The notes beneath the pieces are model-generated. The model saw only the letters and a program-made list of their open reading frames with translations. It ran no database searches and had not been told where the DNA came from. The translations under genes and the position numbers were made by a program. A DNA stretch of 64,000 nucleotides, taken from contig NZ_SODP01000002.1 of assembly GCF_004365355.1 (NCBI RefSeq), positions 1,359,838-1,423,837 of the forward strand, read 5' to 3'. This document shows, piece after piece, positions 27,827-36,117 of this stretch (its first letter is position 1; each line of letters opens with the position of its first letter). The DNA is from Kribbella pratensis (lineage in GTDB: Bacteria; Actinomycetota; Actinomycetes; Propionibacteriales; Kribbellaceae).

Positions 27827-28973
27827 GCTGACCCGCCGCACCGGCATCCACGGCGCACCCCATCCGGTACGACGCACGCCGTACGACAAGGCCGCTCTGG
27901 TCGCGAAGCATGTCGCCGGGATCGTCACCCGCTCGCCGTTCCCCGGCCGGTACGACGCCCTCGTCGTACCGCATCCGCGGAAACCGAACGGTGTAGAGAT
28001 CTACACCGACGTACTCCGCGCAACGCTCGGCGACAACGCCCTGATCCTCGACTCGGGGATCAACGGCACCCCGCTCCCCGGCAGCAAGAACCTCGACTTC
28101 TTCACGTCCGCGGCCGGCGCGATCCATCCCCGCACGACAGACGACCGAGGCATCGGCGCAGCGCTGGAGAAACTCACCGGTGTCCGGGTCCCGGTCGGCG
28201 CGATCCTCGCCCGCGAAGTACCGAAGCACTTGCGCCTGCGCGCCTTGTACCGCGCGCTGCTCAAGCGGCACCGGATCAAGACCGTGTACGTCGTCGTCGC
28301 GTACTTCCACCAGCACATCGTCGGCGCGGCTCGCGACCTCGGGATCCGCGTGGTCGAACTGCAGCACGGCGCGATCAGCCCGTTCCACCTTGGCTACAGC
28401 TACCCCGGCCGGCCGACGGTCGCGGATCAGCCGGACGAGCTGTGGTGCTTCGGGTCGTACTGGACCGATGTCGCGGACCTGCCCGCCGGCATGCGGGCCG
28501 AGGTGGTCGGCGCGACGTTCCTGCCGGCGCCCGGACGGAAGGACCCGCGGCGGGTGGTGTTCCTGTCACAAGGCACCGTCGGCGCGGAGCTCGTCCAGGT
28601 CGCGGACGCGGTGGCGAAGGAGGATCCGGACCTGGACGTCGTCTACCGGCTGCACCCGAGCGAACGCCCGGAGGACTACACGATCCCGTCCGGCGTACAG
28701 CTGTCGACCGGCGGCAGCACGCTCGAGCTGCTCGCGACAGCGACGTACCAGATCGGCGTCTCGACGACGGCGCTCTTCGAGGGCATGGCGCTCGGCTGCC
28801 GTACAGCGGTCGCGGACCTACCCGGGCACGAGTACCTGGACCCGGCGATCGCCCGCGGTCACGCCGAACTCATGACGCAGCCGTCCGATCTCCGCCAGGC
28901 TCCGCTCTGCCCGACTCCCGAGATCTACTACGCCCCCAGCCGCCTACGGCTGGCGACCGAGCAGCCCCAATAG
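27660..28973 (+). CDS. GT-B-like surface polysaccharide biosynthesis protein
   Basis: A 437 aa protein I cannot place in a named family. It resembles capsule and teichoic-type glycosyl or glycerophosphotransferases: a central VYVVVAYFHQHIVGAARDLG strand-helix, VELQHG, then DELWCFGSYW, YRLHPSERPEDY and GVSTTALFEGMALGCRT. These are typical of the C-terminal nucleotide-sugar half of GT-B enzymes. The ATG at 27660 lies inside the end of the preceding GT2 gene. The two likely act on the same surface glycan. Confidence 0.72.
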   Translation: MTSTGNGTGPATAPDRPTVAALCRAIWQVETELGLLEWQIKGAHPWPIIRMRVFHELTRRTGIHGAPHPVRRTPYDKAALVAKHVAGIVTRSPFPGRYDALVVPHPRKPNGVEIYTDVLRATLGDNALILDSGINGTPLPGSKNLDFFTSAAGAIHPRTTDDRGIGAALEKLTGVRVPVGAILAREVPKHLRLRALYRALLKRHRIKTVYVVVAYFHQHIVGAARDLGIRVVELQHGAISPFHLGYSYPGRPTVADQPDELWCFGSYWTDVADLPAGMRAEVVGATFLPAPGRKDPRRVVFLSQGTVGAELVQVADAVAKEDPDLDVVYRLHPSERPEDYTIPSGVQLSTGGSTLELLATATYQIGVSTTALFEGMALGCRTAVADLPGHEYLDPAIARGHAELMTQPSDLRQAPLCPTPEIYYAPSRLRLATEQPQ

Positions 28974-29513
28974 ACGATCCTGCAGCGGCGCGTCGGGCGC
29001 GACAGGTACTTCGGCGCCGTACACCTCGATGCCCTCGCCGAACGCGCCGGGCATCCGGTACTTCGCCATCAGGTCCGGCGGGATCGTCACCGCTGTCGCC
29101 CAGAGCCTTTCGATGTCGACCGGCTCGATCGTCTCGTCCTGATCGGTCGCGCGCGCCAGATCCCAGCCGTGCAGGACAAGGTCGTCGGAGACCACCTGGT
29201 CGATGTGCTGCTCGACCGTCATCCGGCCGCCCGGCGTATCGCTCTCCGTCAACGCTGCGATGGGGTCGTCGAGAACGTCCTCGATCGCAGCACGCGCCTC
29301 CTGGAACGCGGACAGCGGATCATCCGCCGGCTCCAACTTCCGGAAGACCGGAGTGAGCATCACCCCGTGCATCGTGACGACGTGCTCGACCACATCCCGC
29401 GCGGTCCACTTCGCGCACGGCGACTGGTTCTCCCACTGGTCCGGCGCCACGGCCGCAACCTTCTGCTCGAACGCATCGGCCCGCCGCCTGTACCGCTCCG
29501 CGATCTCGCCCAT
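28944..29513 (-). CDS. TIGR03086-type DinB/mycothiol maleylpyruvate isomerase-like protein
   Basis: A 189 aa four-helix metal-binding protein. SPCAKWTARDVVEHVVTMHG carries the first conserved His, EQHIDQVVSDDLVLHGWDLARAT the second and third. This layout fits the mycothiol-dependent isomerase N-terminal/DinB superfamily, whose members often use mycothiol as thiol cofactor. The specific reaction is unknown. Its 3' end overlaps the convergent glycan gene by 30 nt. Confidence 0.85.
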   Translation of the reverse strand: MGEIAERYRRRADAFEQKVAAVAPDQWENQSPCAKWTARDVVEHVVTMHGVMLTPVFRKLEPADDPLSAFQEARAAIEDVLDDPIAALTESDTPGGRMTVEQHIDQVVSDDLVLHGWDLARATDQDETIEPVDIERLWATAVTIPPDLMAKYRMPGAFGEGIEVYGAEVPVAPDAPLQDRLLGLLGRQP

Positions 29514-29558
29514 CCCCGCATAGTGCCGCTCGCGCCTGCCCCGCGGAAGGTCTGCGCG

Positions 29559-29652
29559 GCTAACGACAGGAGGTAGTCGGCCGGCGTGGACTCCGGCACG
29601 CGGGGCCGAGCGCTCGGCGGGCGTCGATCCGCGACTACCTCCTGTCGTTAGC
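29559..29652. repeat. Perfect 21-bp inverted repeat, 52-nt spacer
   Basis: GCTAACGACAGGAGGTAGTCG at 29559-29579 is repeated in exact inverse at 29632-29652, in the gap between two divergent genes. Each arm contains AGGAGGT on one strand. No target-site duplication or coding sequence is visible, so it is not a clear insertion sequence. Confidence 0.9.
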
Positions 29653-29690
29653 GGCCGGAACTGTCGGTGGAGGCTCCTAGGGTCGTCGGC

Positions 29691-30635
29691 GTGCGGACAG
29701 TTGAGCTGGGGCGGACGGAACTGCGGGTCAGTGAGTTGGGGCTGGGGCTCGCGTCCATCGGGGGAATGTTCGCGGCGGTTTCGCAGCAGCAGGCGGTGGC
29801 GACGATCGATCGGGCCTGGGAGCTGGGCGTCCGTCTGTTCGACACCGCGCCGGTCTATGGCTACGGCTTGTCCGAGCAGCGGGCCGGCCTGGCCTTGCGC
29901 GGTCGATCACGCGGCGAGTTCGTGCTCTGCAGCAAGGTCGGGCGACTGATCGAACCGGGCGGCCCGGATCTCCAGCCGATCTGGGCCGAGCCGCCGGCCG
30001 GGCTCGGACCGAGGCTCGATTTCTCGTACGCCGCAACGATCCGCTCGTTCGAGGCGAGCCTGGAGCGGATGGGCATCGACCGGATCGACATCCTGCACAT
30101 CCACGACCCCGACCTCGACTACCTGACCGCGTCGACCGAGGCGTTCCGCGCGCTCACCGAGCTTCGCGGGCGCGGCACGATCGGCGGGATCTCGCTCGGC
30201 GTCAACCACGCGGACGTGGCGGCGCGCTTCCTCCGCGAGACCTCAGGAGTCGACTGCGTCCTGCTTGCCGGTCGGTACACACTGCTCGACCAGACCGCCG
30301 AGGACGAGCTCCTGCCGCTGTGCGAGAAGCTCGACATCGCGGTGCTCGCCGCCGGGGTGTTCCACGGCGGTGTCCTCCCCGACACCGCGGACGGCGCGCC
30401 GCACGGATACGAGCGGGTCCCGAAGGACGTGCTCCGACGCATCGACGGACTGCGCGAGCTTTGCCGGCGGCACGACGTACCGCTGCTGGCCGCTGCGGTG
30501 CAGTTCCCGCTGAGGCATCCCGCCGTACCGGCCGTGGTCGTCGGGGCGCGGAGCCCGCGGGAGATCACCGAGATCGCGGCGTGGCTCGATCACGAGATCC
30601 CTGATGCGTTCTGGGGTGCACTAGACAGGGCCTAA
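29691..30635 (+). CDS. Aldo/keto reductase
   Basis: A 314 aa NADPH-dependent oxidoreductase with a TIM barrel, closest in style to D-threo-aldose/L-fucose dehydrogenases. ELGRTELRVSELGLG starts the barrel. RLFDTAPVYGYGLSEQ holds the catalytic Asp and Tyr; KVGRL the Lys; ILHIHDPD the His. The C-terminal VVVGARSPREITE binds the cofactor phosphate. I use the GTG at 29691 because VRTVELGRTELRVS matches the usual N-terminus; a GTG at 29667 is possible. Confidence 0.9.
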   Translation: MRTVELGRTELRVSELGLGLASIGGMFAAVSQQQAVATIDRAWELGVRLFDTAPVYGYGLSEQRAGLALRGRSRGEFVLCSKVGRLIEPGGPDLQPIWAEPPAGLGPRLDFSYAATIRSFEASLERMGIDRIDILHIHDPDLDYLTASTEAFRALTELRGRGTIGGISLGVNHADVAARFLRETSGVDCVLLAGRYTLLDQTAEDELLPLCEKLDIAVLAAGVFHGGVLPDTADGAPHGYERVPKDVLRRIDGLRELCRRHDVPLLAAAVQFPLRHPAVPAVVVGARSPREITEIAAWLDHEIPDAFWGALDRA

Positions 30636-30645
30636 GGTCTCGGCT

Positions 30646-30990
30646 ATGAGGTACATGCTGCTGCACAAGACCAATGACAGTCTCGAGGCGGGCAACCCGC
30701 CCGATCCGGAGATCCTGGAGCGGGCCGACGCCGTGCTCGAGGAGATGCGTCAGGCCGGGGTGCTGGTGCTCGGTGAGGGGCTGATGCCGAGCTCGCGGGG
30801 TGCGCGGGTCACGTTCCCGGTGCCGGGTCAGCCGCGGGTGATCGACGGCCCGTTCGCCGAGACGAAAGAGCTGGTCGCGGGCGTCTCGATCATCCGCGTC
30901 GACTCCAAGGAGGAGGCTGTCCAGTGGGCCCTCCGCTTCGCCGAGGCCGACCCGAACACGCCGATCGACATCCTCGAGATCGCCGGCTAA
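30646..30990 (+). CDS. YCII-related (DGPF-domain) protein
   Basis: A 114 aa ferredoxin-like-fold protein. It begins MRYMLLHKTND and holds the family hallmark VIDGPFAETKELVAGVSII. Such proteins often accompany ECF sigma factors or act as small dehydratase-like enzymes; none is adjacent here. The last codons overlap the convergent acetyltransferase by 4 nt. Confidence 0.88.
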   Translation: MRYMLLHKTNDSLEAGNPPDPEILERADAVLEEMRQAGVLVLGEGLMPSSRGARVTFPVPGQPRVIDGPFAETKELVAGVSIIRVDSKEEAVQWALRFAEADPNTPIDILEIAG

Positions 30991-31418
30991 CGCTTCAGGT
31001 GCAGGATCGGATACGGCTTGCCGGTCGAGTCTGTCTCGCTGCGCGAGACCTGCACGAAGCCGTGGTGCTCGTAGAAGCCGATGGCCTGCGGGTTCTGTTC
31101 GTTGACGTCGACCGAGGTGGCGGCGAAGTGCGCGAACGCGTGCTCCAGCAGCAGACTCCCGCCGCCCTGACCGCGATACGCCGGGTCCAGGAACAGCATC
31201 TCGACGTTGCCGTCCTCGACCCCGATGAACCCGATCAGCAACCCGTCGTCGGTCCGTAAACCCGCGAGCTGCTCGATCTCGCCGAACGATGCCCGCACCA
31301 ACGGCCGGAAGACATCGAGATCCGCCTCGGTGACGAAGTCGTGCGTCGCCCGCACCGACGCCTCCCACAACTCGGCGGCGCGGTCGAACTCGCTCGGCTC
31401 GATCCTGCTGATCTTCAC
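30987..31418 (-). CDS. GNAT-family N-acetyltransferase
   Basis: A 143 aa acetyl-CoA-dependent acetyltransferase. The N-terminal strand-helix contains FDRAAELWEASVRATHDF. The acetyl-CoA loop is AYRGQGGGSLLLEHA, and motif B is VDVNEQNPQAIGFYEHHGF. The sequence resembles YjaB/PhnO-like small-substrate acetyltransferases. Its start overlaps the stop of the monooxygenase-like gene by 4 nt. Confidence 0.9.
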   Translation of the reverse strand: MKISRIEPSEFDRAAELWEASVRATHDFVTEADLDVFRPLVRASFGEIEQLAGLRTDDGLLIGFIGVEDGNVEMLFLDPAYRGQGGGSLLLEHAFAHFAATSVDVNEQNPQAIGFYEHHGFVQVSRSETDSTGKPYPILHLKR

Positions 31419-31702
31419 TCGGCCAGAGTGCCCTCTTCGGCCACGACGAGCGAGTCAATTGCTGCGAAGAAGCGGGCGATCCCGGGCAGGTTCGGGCCCT
31501 TCTCTCGCGAGGTGGCAAAGTCCTCCGGCGTCGCCCAGTCGACAATGTCCAGCCACTCGTTGTCCGGCAGCCGCACCAGCCGCGCGCCCAAGAACCCGGC
31601 GCGGTCGGCCTCGAAGTCCTTCAGCATCTCTGCGCGAGCGGCCAGCAGTTCCTCGGTCTTCTGGGCCGGCACGCGGAAGCGGGTCAGTTCGACGGTGGTC
31701 AT
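31415..31702 (-). CDS. Antibiotic biosynthesis monooxygenase-like (ABM) protein
   Basis: A 95 aa ferredoxin-like dimeric alpha-beta protein. TTVELTRFRVPAQKTEELLAA and FLGARLVRLPDNEWLDIVDW fit the ABM/EthD-like fold. The function is unknown; members are cofactor-free oxygenases or quality-control enzymes. It lies 10 nt after the VWA gene and may be carried on the same transcript. Confidence 0.78.
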   Translation of the reverse strand: MTTVELTRFRVPAQKTEELLAARAEMLKDFEADRAGFLGARLVRLPDNEWLDIVDWATPEDFATSREKGPNLPGIARFFAAIDSLVVAEEGTLAE

Positions 31703-31712
31703 CGGATTCCTC

Positions 31713-32861
31713 TCACGTCAGGTTGGTGGATGCCCAGCTGGTGATGTCCTCATGCCGGATGGCAGCGGCCATCAGGTCCGGGAACAGGTCCGGTGTGCAG
31801 GCGAACGTCGGTACGCCGAGATCCGCCAGCGCCGCGGCGTTCTCGGCGTCGTACGACGGGGTGCCCGAGTCCGCCAGCGCCAGCAGAGCAATCACCTGTA
31901 CGCCGGACTCCACCAAGGAACGCGCCCGCCGCAGCATCTCTTCCCGTACGCCGCCCTCGTACAGGTCCGAGATCAGCACGAGCACCGTCTCGGCCGGCTT
32001 CGTCACGAGCTCCTCGCAGTACGCCAGCGCGCGGTTGATGTCCGTCCCCCCGCCCAGCTGCGTCCCGAACAGCACGTCGACCGGGTCCTCGAGCTGATCC
32101 GTCAGATCAACCACGGCGGTGTCGAAGACGACCAGCGACGTCCGCAGCGTCCGGATCGAGCCGAGCACGGCGCCGAACAGCGACGCATAGACCACCGACT
32201 CCGCCATCGAGCCTGATTGGTCGATCGCCAGCACGATGTCCCGCTGCACGCTGTGATTGCGCCGCGCGTAGCCGATCAACCGGTCCGGCACGATCGTCCC
32301 GAGCGTCGGCGAGAAGTGCTTGAGGTTGACCTGGATCGTCCGGTCCCAGTCGATGTCCGAGTGCCGCGGCCTCGATGTACGCCCGGCCCGGTCGAGCGCG
32401 CCCGTGACCGCTGCCCGCGTCCGCTCCGCCAGGCGAGCCTCGAGTTCGGCGACGACCCGGCCGACCACCTCCCGCGCGGTCTGCTTGGTCTCCTCGGGCA
32501 TCACCTCGTTGAGCGCGAGCAGCGTGCTGACCAGGTGTACGTCGGGCTCGACCGCGCCGAGCAGCTCCGGCTCCATCAGCATCCGCGTGATGCCGAGCCG
32601 CTCGACCGCGTCCCGCTGCATGACCTGCACGACGGTGCTCGGGAAGTACTGCCGGATATCGCCCAACCACCGCGCCACTCGCGGCGCGGACGAGCCCAAC
32701 CCGGACGACCGCTGGCTGCCGGCCTCGCCCTCCGCGGCGTCGTACAAGGCGGCCAACGCGGCGTCGACGGAGCGATCCTCGGACGACAGCGTCGTACCCG
32801 TCTCTTCCTCGGCCTCGCCACCCAGCACCAGCCGCCACCGCCGCATCCGCTCGTCGTTCAT
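31713..32861 (-). CDS. VWA-domain protein of MoxR/DUF5682 system
   Basis: A 382 aa cytosolic protein. The N-terminal half (1-205) is helical and carries QYFPSTVVQVMQRDAVERLG. The von Willebrand A domain starts at about 208 with a complete MIDAS: DQSGS (Asp214, Ser216, Ser218) and GGGTDI (Thr273), plus LISDLYEGG. Metal-dependent protein binding is expected. VWA proteins work with MoxR AAA+ ATPases as adaptor and chaperone, and a MoxR gene lies two genes upstream. Its ATG overlaps the DUF5682 stop by 4 nt. Confidence 0.9.
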   Translation of the reverse strand: MNDERMRRWRLVLGGEAEEETGTTLSSEDRSVDAALAALYDAAEGEAGSQRSSGLGSSAPRVARWLGDIRQYFPSTVVQVMQRDAVERLGITRMLMEPELLGAVEPDVHLVSTLLALNEVMPEETKQTAREVVGRVVAELEARLAERTRAAVTGALDRAGRTSRPRHSDIDWDRTIQVNLKHFSPTLGTIVPDRLIGYARRNHSVQRDIVLAIDQSGSMAESVVYASLFGAVLGSIRTLRTSLVVFDTAVVDLTDQLEDPVDVLFGTQLGGGTDINRALAYCEELVTKPAETVLVLISDLYEGGVREEMLRRARSLVESGVQVIALLALADSGTPSYDAENAAALADLGVPTFACTPDLFPDLMAAAIRHEDITSWASTNLT

Positions 32862-35026
32862 GAGACCCCCAAGAGCTGCGCAACGACCGGCAGCGCCGTC
32901 GCCGCCAACTCGGCGTCCAGGTCGTTGTCATCAGCAACAACAATCGACGCCGGGTCCGCCAGCACCCGAGCCCGCGCCCCGATCGAGCGCCGCTCGGGCG
33001 CCGCGAAGGTGCCGAAGGTACGGCGCAACAGCGGCAGCACCTCGACGAACGCATCGTCTGGGATCGCGCCCAGCCAGTCGTCCACCAGTGCGAGCAGCCG
33101 CTCGTCGTGCACGAGCAACAACCCGCCGCCGGCAAGGAATCCCTCGACGTATCCGGCCGCCTCCGCGGTCGCCGTACCGGGAGACAACGCCCGTCCCAAG
33201 CGCAGTGCTACCTCATGATCCGGCAGCCGCGAGGTGTCCAGCATCAACCGCGTCAACCGCCCCCGGATCAGCGGCGGCACCGAGGCGCGATCACTCAACC
33301 CCTCCAACGTGTTCAGCCACTCGGCGCGCACGTCCTCGGCCAGCAGCACGGTCGCGTCCTGCACCCCGTCGATCAGCTCCTGTACGGCGGTCGCCGCATC
33401 CGGATCGAGCCCGTGGACCGTCCGCCCGAGGCCCGCGCACACGCGCGACACCATCCGCCCCGCGACCGAGGCGAGTCCGGCGGTGTCTGTCCCGCGTACG
33501 TCGCCGTACCTCGAGGCTCGCGCGAGGGCGGGGAGCGCCGCCATCAGATGGCCGACGTCCGCATCGGCAGCCGCACGGGTGTCGATCCCTCGGAGCAATG
33601 GCGGAAGTGCGTCGGCGAGATCAGCGAGCAGCGACTTCTCGAGGGCGCCCGTGACGTCAGCCAATGTTGGCGAGTCGGCGGCCTTCAGCATCACGGTGGT
33701 CGCAGCGCCGAGGACCGTCGTACCGTGGGCGCCGGCGGCAACCAACTCGACCTCGAGTCCCGGATCCCACGCCAGGCGCCACATCTCCCGGAACGTGCCC
33801 TGCGCCCGCCGCTCATCGACGGCCGGGACACCCCAGTGCACACCGAGAATCCTCAGCCTGTGCAGGAGTCTGGACTTCTCCAGGTCGTTCGACTTCCGCA
33901 GGTCGAGTTCGATCACGCGCTCGGTCGCGTCCCGCTTCATCCGCAACCGCCGCGCGTGCGCCGCCAGGTCTGCCGCAACCGGCGCCTGCGGCGTCTCACC
34001 CGGCACGGACCCGAGCAGCTCACCGACAACGGCTTCCCGCGTGACGAGATCCAGCAGTACGTCGTTCCCGCCGCACAGCACAGCCCGCGTCGCCTCGGTG
34101 ACCTCGCTCAGACCGGCGAGCGGGCGTTCCCGCAATGCCGCCAGGGTGTCCGCAAGTCGCACCGCCTCGATCACGTGTGCGCTGGAGACGGGTAGATCCT
34201 CGTCCCGCAGGACCTGGGCGACCTTCGACAGCCAGCGCGTGGTGATCTGATCGGGCGCGGTGAACAGGTGGTGGTACCAGCCGGGTGACGTGATGCCGGC
34301 GCCGTACCCGCTCGTAGCCGCCAGCCGGCCGTGCGTCCACGGCACCCAGGTGCACGCGACCTTCCGCTTCGGCAGACCTTTGAGGATTCGTTGATCATGT
34401 GTTGCCGGGGGCAACGGCAGTTCGAGCGCGGGAACGTGCCAGGCACCGCAGACCACCGCGATCCGCTCGAAGCCCTCGCGGATCGCCTTGCGCAGCACGG
34501 TCCGCATATAGGCCTCGCGTTGTGCCTCGCGGCCTTTCGCCTCCGAGTCGCGACGCAGTTCGCGCATTGCGTCGGCGATCACCGTGAACGGCTCGGCGCC
34601 GTCGCGGCGCGACTCGATGACGTCGTCCCACCAGCGCTCGGGATCGTCGTACCCGCCGGCCTCGGCCAACGTCGCCAGCGGATCCATCGATGCGGACCGC
34701 CCACCGCTTGAAGCGAACTGCTGCGCCGCGGGCAGGTCGCAGAACCGCACGGGAACCCCGGCCGCCAGTCCGTGCTTGATCGCCTGCCACTCGGGACTGA
34801 ACACCGCGAACGGCCAGAACGCAGCCCGCGTCGAGTCGTCGACGGCGTACGCGAGCAGCGCGACCGGCGGTTCCATCTCCTCCGAGGCCGCCAATTCGAC
34901 GATCTTGTCGGCCTCCGGCGGTCCTTCGATCAGCACGACGTCAGGCTGGAGCTCGGCCAGCGCGGTCGCCACCGCGCGCGCCGATCCCGGCCCGTGGTGC
35001 CGGATCCCGAGCAGGTGAACGGTCAT
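32858..35026 (-). CDS. DUF5682-family protein
   Basis: A 722 aa protein of unknown function. It begins VHLLGIRHHGPGSARAV, then DVVLIEGPPEADKIV, LLAYAV and later IAVVCGAWHVPALE. This pattern of His-Gly, Glu-Gly-Pro and late His resembles the EreA/ChaN/TraB (TIKI-like) hydrolase superfamily, which is an inference. The remainder is largely helical. The ATG at 35026 is chosen as it overlaps the MoxR stop by 4 nt. It is the central large gene of a five-gene set. Confidence 0.85.
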   Translation of the reverse strand: MTVHLLGIRHHGPGSARAVATALAELQPDVVLIEGPPEADKIVELAASEEMEPPVALLAYAVDDSTRAAFWPFAVFSPEWQAIKHGLAAGVPVRFCDLPAAQQFASSGGRSASMDPLATLAEAGGYDDPERWWDDVIESRRDGAEPFTVIADAMRELRRDSEAKGREAQREAYMRTVLRKAIREGFERIAVVCGAWHVPALELPLPPATHDQRILKGLPKRKVACTWVPWTHGRLAATSGYGAGITSPGWYHHLFTAPDQITTRWLSKVAQVLRDEDLPVSSAHVIEAVRLADTLAALRERPLAGLSEVTEATRAVLCGGNDVLLDLVTREAVVGELLGSVPGETPQAPVAADLAAHARRLRMKRDATERVIELDLRKSNDLEKSRLLHRLRILGVHWGVPAVDERRAQGTFREMWRLAWDPGLEVELVAAGAHGTTVLGAATTVMLKAADSPTLADVTGALEKSLLADLADALPPLLRGIDTRAAADADVGHLMAALPALARASRYGDVRGTDTAGLASVAGRMVSRVCAGLGRTVHGLDPDAATAVQELIDGVQDATVLLAEDVRAEWLNTLEGLSDRASVPPLIRGRLTRLMLDTSRLPDHEVALRLGRALSPGTATAEAAGYVEGFLAGGGLLLVHDERLLALVDDWLGAIPDDAFVEVLPLLRRTFGTFAAPERRSIGARARVLADPASIVVADDNDLDAELAATALPVVAQLLGVS

Positions 35027-36117
35027 CCGGAGATCTCTCGGCAGGCCCGGTAGAACGGCGCCCAGTCGTCGCGCTCGCGCACCACGGTCTCGAGGTACTC
35101 CGACCACACCACCCGGTCCGCCGACGGGTCCTTCACGACCGCACCAAGGATGCCGCCGGCAACGTCCGTCGGCCGCAGTACGCCGTCGCCGAAGTGGGCG
35201 GCGAGCGCGAGACCGCCGGTGACGACGCTGATCGCCTCCGCTGTCGACAAGGTGGCCGACGGCGACTTGACCGCCGTACGTCCGTCCTCCGTCCGGCCTG
35301 AGCGCAGCTCGCGGAAGATCGTCACCACGCGGCGGATCTCGTCGAGCGCGTCGTCCGGCTGCGGCAGCTCCAGCGCCGACCCGAGCTGTGCGACCCGGCG
35401 CGCGACGATCTCCACCTCGTCGTCCGCGGATTCAGGCAGCGGGAGTACGACGGTGTTGAACCGCCGGCGCAACGCCGACGACAGCTCGTTCACGCCCTTG
35501 TCACGGTCGTTGGCGGTGGCAATGACGTTGAATCCCTTACGGGCTTGGACTTCCGTGGCCAGCTCGGCGATCGGCAGCGCCTTCTCGGACAGGATCGTGA
35601 TCAGCGCGTCCTGGACGTCGGACGGCATCCGCGTGAGTTCCTCGATCCGGGCGATCTTCGCCTCGGCCATCGCGCGCTGCACCGGACTCGGCACGAGCGC
35701 CGCCTCACTGGGGCCCTGGGCAATCAATTGGGCGTAGTTCCACCCGTAGCGGATCGCTTCCTCGGCAGTGCCCGCCGTACCCTGCACGAGCAGCGTCGAG
35801 TCACCGCTGATCGCGGCCGCGAGATGCTCACTCACCCAGGTCTTCGCCGTTCCTGGTACACCGAGCAGCAGCAGCGCTCGATCCGTGGCCAGCGTGGCGA
35901 CCGCGACCTCGACCAGCCGCCGCGGCCCGACGTACTTCGGTGAGATCTCGGTGTCGCCCGCCTTGCCGCCGAGCAGGTACGTGACTACCGCCGACGGCGA
36001 CAGCTGCCAGGCAGGCGGACGCGGTTTGTCATCGGCGGCCTTGAGCGCCTGCAGTTCGCCGGCATACTCGACTTCCGCGTGCGGGCGAAGGACTTCGGTG
36101 GTCGCCAACTCTGTCAT
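35023..36117 (-). CDS. MoxR-type AAA+ ATPase
   Basis: A 364 aa ATPase chaperone. Walker A is GVPGTAKT (Lys92, Thr93). Sensor 1 and the following region read NVIATANDRDKGVNELSSAL, followed by RRRFN with the arginine finger. The Walker B region (AKIARIEELTRMP) lacks the usual run of hydrophobics plus DE, an oddity shared by some divergent MoxR members. The ATG at 36117 overlaps the DUF5691 stop by 4 nt. It is expected to remodel a target together with the VWA protein. Confidence 0.9.
   Translation of the reverse strand: MTELATTEVLRPHAEVEYAGELQALKAADDKPRPPAWQLSPSAVVTYLLGGKAGDTEISPKYVGPRRLVEVAVATLATDRALLLLGVPGTAKTWVSEHLAAAISGDSTLLVQGTAGTAEEAIRYGWNYAQLIAQGPSEAALVPSPVQRAMAEAKIARIEELTRMPSDVQDALITILSEKALPIAELATEVQARKGFNVIATANDRDKGVNELSSALRRRFNTVVLPLPESADDEVEIVARRVAQLGSALELPQPDDALDEIRRVVTIFRELRSGRTEDGRTAVKSPSATLSTAEAISVVTGGLALAAHFGDGVLRPTDVAGGILGAVVKDPSADRVVWSEYLETVVRERDDWAPFYRACREISG

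Noticed and set aside
29559..29652. Insertion-sequence ends
   Set aside because: The 21-bp arms enclose only 52 bp, with no transposase and no target duplication.
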